The notes under the pieces: model-generated
The model's input: the letters and a program-made list of their open reading frames with translations, nothing else
Told to the model about the DNA's origin: nothing
Database searches by the model: none
Source of the DNA: Cliona cf. orientalis
Lineage: Eukaryota; Porifera; Demospongiae; Clionaida; Clionaidae
Assembly: GCA_963930775.1 (NCBI GenBank)
Contig: OZ005696.1
Coordinates: 3,162,001-3,226,000 of the forward strand
Direction: 5' to 3'
Length of the DNA stretch: 64,000 nt
Position numbers and translations under genes: made by a program
Part shown: positions 60,650 through 64,000 of the stretch, piece after piece
How the letters are laid out: every line of letters begins with the position of its first letter
Numbering within the stretch: the stretch's first letter is position 1

Positions 60650-61867
60650 TGTGTGTGTGTATTGGGGTTGGGTGTGAAGAGAGTGAAGTATGTGTATACA
60701 ATGTTTTGAGGTGATGCTTACTGATGATGCAAGCCCTGCATATAGAGTACAATAGCTCATAATCATCATCAATATTGGGCACAAAATTCACCTGCCGATC
60801 CATAGTAAAGTGCACTGTCGCTGTCTGGGATATGACCGATAAAGAAAAGTGATATCAACAGCATGGAATATTGAAATAATGTACTGAGGGTCTGTTAGGA
60901 GAAAAATAATAATGAAAAAATCAAGGGACTAGAAATTGTGATGGTACGTATTAGGCCAGGAAAATAAAATTTTAGTTTCTCAGGCTTTTCCAGCTAAGAA
61001 ATGATGCAGGCGGGTGGCTTTTTAGTTTCTTTTTAATTTTTGGGAGTGTGGTCCATTACTTAACCACGCCTATTTATCGCCGACCTCATCAGCGGCAAAA
61101 AAAGTTTGGAAAGTGACTGGTCTTATAGTTAATCTATAGTGTCTTGTAGCTTAGCCATCAAAGAAGCGGTTTTGAGAAGTCAGATGTCTGCCAGAGAGTG
61201 GCAAGGCTGATGCTCAAACACAGCCAGCCATGCAACGAGATCGAGCAGCAAGCTTGATCTTTTAAGCCTTAAATTTAATTACCACACCCACTTAATTTAA
61301 AAAAGGGCCCAGCAGCCCAAAGCTGATGCAGGCGGGCCTGGGAAACTATTTTTTTACCTGGCCTTAAACACTGCTAGCACGCTATCTTAAACACTACTTT
61401 GGCTGATCAGAGACTTATTAAATAGTTTGAATCTTACAATTGGGAAGGCCAATTTCAGAAGCAAAGTGATCTCATGCTTCAGCCACCCTAGCCCTCTAGA
61501 GCTGATGACAGGTGCAGCATGTATGCCATGGCAACGGCACTTGCAGCTGCTGCAGATACAAGCAGTGCAGCTGCAGCAGCACTGACCAGAGAAGAGGCGT
61601 CTAATAGATGGCGAGGACGGTATATTATTGGATTCTTCTGGTAGGCCATCCTCATTGTTCACACAATATTGGTCTTCAGAGCCTAAGTTGACATAAATTA
61701 TAAGGATGGGTTCTGGGTCATAAAATTTTATAGCGGATCAGATACTCTTCACTGACTAGTCACACTGGTTAATATTTACCGCTTTCACGAGGATCTCTCG
61801 ATTCTAGAAGAGCGTCGGTGTCCGTGTTGCAGTCAGTCTGGTACTCGGTGATATCTACGCTGCTCAT
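49293..61867 (-). CDS. MATE-family (multidrug and toxin extrusion, SLC47-like) transporter
   Basis: Exons found: 61867-61780, 61682-61438, 60891-60792, 60735-60722 (14 nt), 60580-60512, 59976-59928, 57987-57888, 57557-57515, 56466-56422, 56359-56262, 54574-54295, 53635-53527, 53466-53388, 50527-50367, 49968-49912, 49829-49293. Phases agree throughout except between 53388 and 50527, where one exon (about 80-90 nt, length 2 mod 3) is not found. MATE signatures are clear: [37 protein letters not shown] and [15 protein letters not shown]. The family exports organic cations and toxins in exchange for H+ or Na+ across the plasma membrane. Additions: a long cytosolic N-terminus with nine cysteines in 17 residues (64-80), and a ~178-residue last exon that is acidic and Ser/Thr-rich and ends in one more hydrophobic segment ([15 protein letters not shown]). 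Expected length is about 720 residues, longer than the usual 550-600. Confidence 0.85.
50067..50277. mobile_element. MITE, TACCGTA-ended (AATTGCGA family), copy 1
   Basis: TACCGTAGGTAGGGTTTTAA at the left mirrors TTAAAACCCGTCCTACAGTA at the right. Inner words AATTGCGA/TCGCAATT are repeated. A second copy is at 51015-51229, about 90% identical by eye. It lies in a MATE intron. Confidence 0.85.
50765..51447. mobile_element. MITE (TACCATATGGTGG ends) hosting a nested MITE
   Basis: TACCATATGGTGG with ATTTTCGTGGGG further in is mirrored by CCCCACGAAAAT...CCACCATACGGTA. The element at 51015-51229 is inserted within it. It lies in the intron from which one MATE exon seems to be missing. Confidence 0.8.
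51015..51229. mobile_element. MITE (AATTGCGA family), copy 2, nested
   Basis: Same family as 50067-50277. The ends have drifted to TACTGTA and TATGGTA. It is nested inside 50765-51447, which dates it as the younger insertion. Confidence 0.85.
51448..52436. other. MATE intron sequence, no exon recognised
   Basis: I searched both strands here for the missing MATE segment linking VPGN(D/E) to GGIFRGSG and did not find it. A minus-strand open frame at 51550-51768 shows no family motif. Confidence 0.4.
52437..52781. mobile_element. foldback element with about 95-115-bp arms
   Basis: ACTTGATAGTGTTACTTAGC and following words at 52437-52530 are mirrored at 52668-52781, including TGATACAGAAATCAGTCATAAA. 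It lies in a MATE intron and is non-coding. Confidence 0.85.
53130..53181. mobile_element. hairpin element of the TAGCCTYGTCCCC family
   Basis: TAGCCTTGTCCCCAGGC pairs with GCTGGGAACAAGGCTA. Relatives lie at 54185-54262, 61882-62194 and 45870-45890. Confidence 0.7.
54034..54080. repeat. (CT)n microsatellite
   Basis: About 23 uninterrupted CT units in the MATE intron between exons 12 and 11 (counted along the transcript). Confidence 0.95.
54185..54262. mobile_element. 78-bp palindromic element (TAGCCTCGTCCCC)
   Basis: TAGCCTCGTCCCCATG...CCTGGGGATGAGGCTA, with an inner perfect pair CAACTGCATGTGCAGTTG. The whole unit can form one long hairpin. It ends 32 bp from the donor of the 54295-54574 exon. 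Confidence 0.85.
54635..55015 (+). repeat. interspersed repeat, copy of the 22440 family
   Basis: Same ordered blocks as 22440-22770, for example GGAGCCTTTCTGGGACTTG and GAGGTTGAGAGTCAGTCTTG. It is followed directly by the element at 55020. Confidence 0.65.
55020..56160. mobile_element. 1.14-kb element with ACCGGTGTAG ends, carrying other repeats
   Basis: ACCGGTGTAG (55020-55029) pairs with CTACACCGGT (56151-56160). Further inward, ATCACTAGTG and GGGGACTCC words are mirrored. The inverted relative of the 47600 repeat lies inside at 55165-55380. A + strand ATG block at 55490-55536 ([16 protein letters not shown] then GTAAAG) looks like a captured first exon, unproven. Confidence 0.65.
56699..57090. 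mobile_element. MITE, TACCGTA-ended, 392 bp
   Basis: TACCGTAGAAACTGGTTGTT at the left mirrors the right end exactly. Inner AAGCGCATA words repeat. It lies in a MATE intron. Confidence 0.85.
58024..58250. mobile_element. short copy of the AGGCCACT element
   Basis: AGGCCACTGTAACTT at the left, AAGTTACAGTGGCCT at the right, with inner TTGTTTCCCGT / ACGGGAAACAA. It is related to 18106-18720 but with different middle bases. Confidence 0.8.
58580..58902. mobile_element. CAG-ended element with G/C homopolymer arms
   Basis: CAGGCCTTCATTT at the left and AAATGAAGCCCTG at the right, with flanks ATATT and GTATT (4 of 5 match). It contains G runs near 58821 and a C run of 19 or more at 58869-58887. A block near 58675-58710 matches 35880-35915. 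Confidence 0.7.
60623..60659. repeat. (GA)n(GT)n microsatellite next to the MATE microexon
   Basis: GA units followed by GT units lie in the 141-bp intron between the 14-nt exon and the next exon. On the transcribed strand this is an (AC)n(TC)n tract ahead of the acceptor. Confidence 0.9.
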
Positions 61868-61881
61868 TGCTGCGCCTGCCC

Positions 61882-62194
61882 TAGCCTCGTACCCAGGCCC
61901 GGAAGGAGGAGGAAAGAGGGCCTGGTACCTATTGCACGCGCATGCGCCAACTACCCCAAGAAAACCTGGGGTACCGCGAACTACTGTACGCTTTTTCGCC
62001 CTCTTCCCGCGGCCTAGGGTATGAGGCTACACCGATATGACATCGCTTCGTACCTTAGGAGCGAGAGGAGAGCGAAAAAGCGTACAGTCGTTCGTGGCAC
62101 CCCAGGTTTTCTTGGGGTAGTTGGCGCATGCGCGTGCAATAGGTACCAGGCCCTTTCTCCTCCCCCTCGATCAAAGGGCCTGGGTACGAGGCTA
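61882..62194. mobile_element. pair of TAGCCTCGTACCC elements in head-to-head palindrome at MATE promoter
   Basis: Two copies of about 145 bp lie in opposite orientation (61882-62029 and about 62050-62194). They share CGCATGCGCCAACTACCCC and AAAAGCGTACAGT words with their complements. The palindrome begins 15 bp upstream of the MATE start codon at 61867. Confidence 0.8.
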
Positions 62195-62883
62195 CGCCTG
62201 CCCTCACCCATCTGATGGTTCAAAGTTAAAAAAAAAAAAAAAAAAATCCACGCAGCGCGCATGCGCAGGAGAAAGCAACCCTCCATCGCTGCTCTTCATG
62301 TACGTGCATTAGTCGAACCTCCGATAACTTTTTTTTCAAGGAGACCACACACTAATTGTAAGCATAAAAAATTGTCCGAAAACCTCCACATAGTTTGAGC
62401 TGGATGCATAGTAGAGCCATACAATGCAAGCAGGCACCCGATACATCAATTTTGACCAAAATGGGTAATGGTCGTCACGTTCATGTACGCGCGTGGGCGG
62501 AAAACATTGCAAGTGCAGTGCTAGTGCATGGCTTCCTATACAAACATATGGGATAACTTCAAAGGGATGGCCATGGATAACTTTAATTCTAAGTATGAAT
62601 CAAAATTCCCCAAGGCTTCTATGGTTTCAACCCATTCTGCATGCCCATATAAAAATTGTGGCATAATAATAATGCTTTATAGACCCCTAAGACTTTTCTT
62701 CTTTCCTATTCTTTTTTTCTACTTAGTGTATTAATTTGCTGTGAACTTGGCTATGAACTGAGAGCCTACAAGCCACGATAAAGGTTACTTGTGGCGTAAT
62801 AGCATGTATAAGACAGCAGTAACAAAAATTAGCAAACTCATGAAAGAACAGTGTATATAGTAGTGGCATGTAGAGTTCAAAGT
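62195..62883. other. no gene seen
   Basis: It holds a 21-base A run near 62228-62246 and low-complexity AT sequence. Small open frames show no domain. Confidence 0.4.
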
Positions 62884-63600
62884 TACCCCAGAGACCAAAA
62901 CCTTACTTTGGCGGAAACAAGGTCCAATGGTGGGAATGGTAGCCTGACTGCTTGGCCAATGGTTGATCGAGCACCCCGGATACACTGGATTGAAGAGCGG
63001 AGGAGGGAAAATGACAGGCTACAACGAATCCAGGCCATGGTGCTGCTGTAGGAGACATCACGTTTGGCTGAAATCAGGGAGGCAAGATGCTTGTAACACA
63101 CTGAGGCAGCATTTCCAAGACCTCCAGTAATGGATATAACCAACGGAGTGAAGGAACCTTGTTCAATTTCACGAATTCTTTGTTCATAAGCTCTCTTCTT
63201 TTAATTTTGATTTTCATGCTTTCTGTAACAGGTAGGGAGGAGTTGTCTGTTTAAGGGAGCAAGGGGGTTGAATACTCTCACATCAAAGAGAGCACGTTCA
63301 GATCTCCCACCCCCCCCCCCCAAAAAAAATCCATTCGCTGCTATGTCAAGCCTGGCACCATCATTGGCAATAGTGGTGGCGTTTGAAAACACCTCACCAG
63401 TTATTGGTTGCAGGGTTGGCTCCACGCAGACATTATGACAGACTTCAGTCATTCAGTTGGCGGCGAGATCTCTGATTTCATTGTGGCTAATGGTCGGGAA
63501 GCCACCTTTGGGGCAGGAGAGCACATGTTCCACTGAGAAATTGGTTCCACAGGCGCAATAACGATAACGGACCCTCCGAGAGGAGGACAACCTCTCTACA
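62884..63600 (-). pseudogene. decayed C-terminal part of a non-LTR-type reverse-transcriptase polyprotein
   Basis: Minus-strand pieces in order resemble the tail of RT polyproteins common in marine invertebrate genomes: a Cys/His motif (CGTNFSVEHVLSCPKGG), an RDLAAN segment ending at a TGA near 63454, a nuclease-like block (GARLDIAANGF), FDVRVFNPLAPLNR, then GSFTPLVISITGGLGN and WIRCSLSFSLLRSSIQCIRG. The frame is broken by the TGA and by a C homopolymer near 63309-63320. The reverse-transcriptase core is not in the window. Class assignment (LINE or other) is inferred from memory of similar tails. Confidence 0.7.
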
Positions 63601-64000
63601 ATGGTCATGTTACAGATTGGATTTAGCAAGATTGTAGTACTTACGCAAACCTCTGAGAATTAAGCGGACGCTTCTCGTTTCCGGACAGCGCCGGGACAAA
63701 AATCCAGCTCCCAACGTGACTTTCCAATACAAATTCACTTCTAAAAATTACGTACACGATAACTATTAAACAAGGCCACTGGAATAATGTTAGGATCATG
63801 TGGGAAGAATGGCACCGCGAAAATTTTCAATCATAGAAGATACCGGTGACCAGTCCTAAAACCCTGTCACAATAGCACGCGAAAATTTGGGTGCCGTTTA
63901 TGCCACTTGACCCTAATGTTAGAGTCCACCAACTCCATCTTAATTGTCTATGTAAGGCGTATATAGGTCCATACACTGTCAGGTGATACACACAATGTCA
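63601..64000. other. no feature recognised
   Basis: It may hold further decayed retroelement sequence on the minus strand, but no motif is readable. Confidence 0.3.

Noticed and set aside
61387..61662. Cys-rich frame read as an independent small secreted protein
   Set aside because: It is MATE exon 2: splice sites and phase join it to the next transporter exon and there is no signal peptide.

Overview
The window looks like nuclear DNA of a metazoan, most likely a demosponge. Genes are split by many short GT-AG introns, the DNA between them is AT-rich, and it is packed with small inverted-repeat transposons. The gene content also fits a sponge: an intronless TKL-like kinase with Kelch repeats, a Death/NACHT/LRR immune receptor, a small membrane protein with a Death domain, a beta-helix-like receptor with a multi-pass C-terminal half, and a DUF4430 secreted protein. 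The organism call is inferred from these families. All spliced models were assembled by hand from splice consensus, reading phase and family motifs; no transcript or database search was available.

Layout, left to right. 1-2387 (+): 3' end of a multi-pass receptor-like gene broken by a frameshift and an in-frame TGA. 2388-4121: degenerate tandem copies of a secreted-protein first exon, the last one intact with a signal peptide. 4825-7126 (-): kinase/coiled-coil/Kelch gene. 8553-9741 (+): a DUF4430 gene with a one-base frameshift, preceded by a broken copy of its second exon. 9911-11364 (-): five-exon single-pass membrane protein with a Death domain, head-to-head with a 16-exon annexin (11545-19817, +). 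20.2-30.3 kb: repeat-rich, with a ~2.8 kb tandem duplication (23.3-25.9 and 26.1-29.1 kb). 30467-45132 (-): proposed Death-SAM-NACHT-LRR receptor whose 8.9 kb intron is full of transposons. 45.4-48.0 kb: repeats, a large inverted duplication and a tRNA-like element. 48078-48473: partial copies of the MATE last exon and the annexin last exon. 49293-61867 (-): MATE-family transporter with at least 16 exons, including a 14-nt microexon. 61882-62194: palindromic element at the MATE promoter. 62884-63600 (-): decayed retroelement tail.

Two structural themes stand out. First, the annexin 3' exon and the MATE C-terminal exon occur next to each other on both sides of the 20-48 kb interval. This suggests the two genes were once convergent neighbours and were separated by a segmental duplication or insertion that brought in the immune receptor and repeats. 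Second, the transposon complement falls into two coherent groups: elements whose ends all read TACCGTA, and CAG-ended elements with 5-bp target duplications.

The Death-domain membrane protein and the NLR-like gene are innate-immune or cell-death candidates by domain content. The annexin and MATE genes are housekeeping membrane-binding and export functions.
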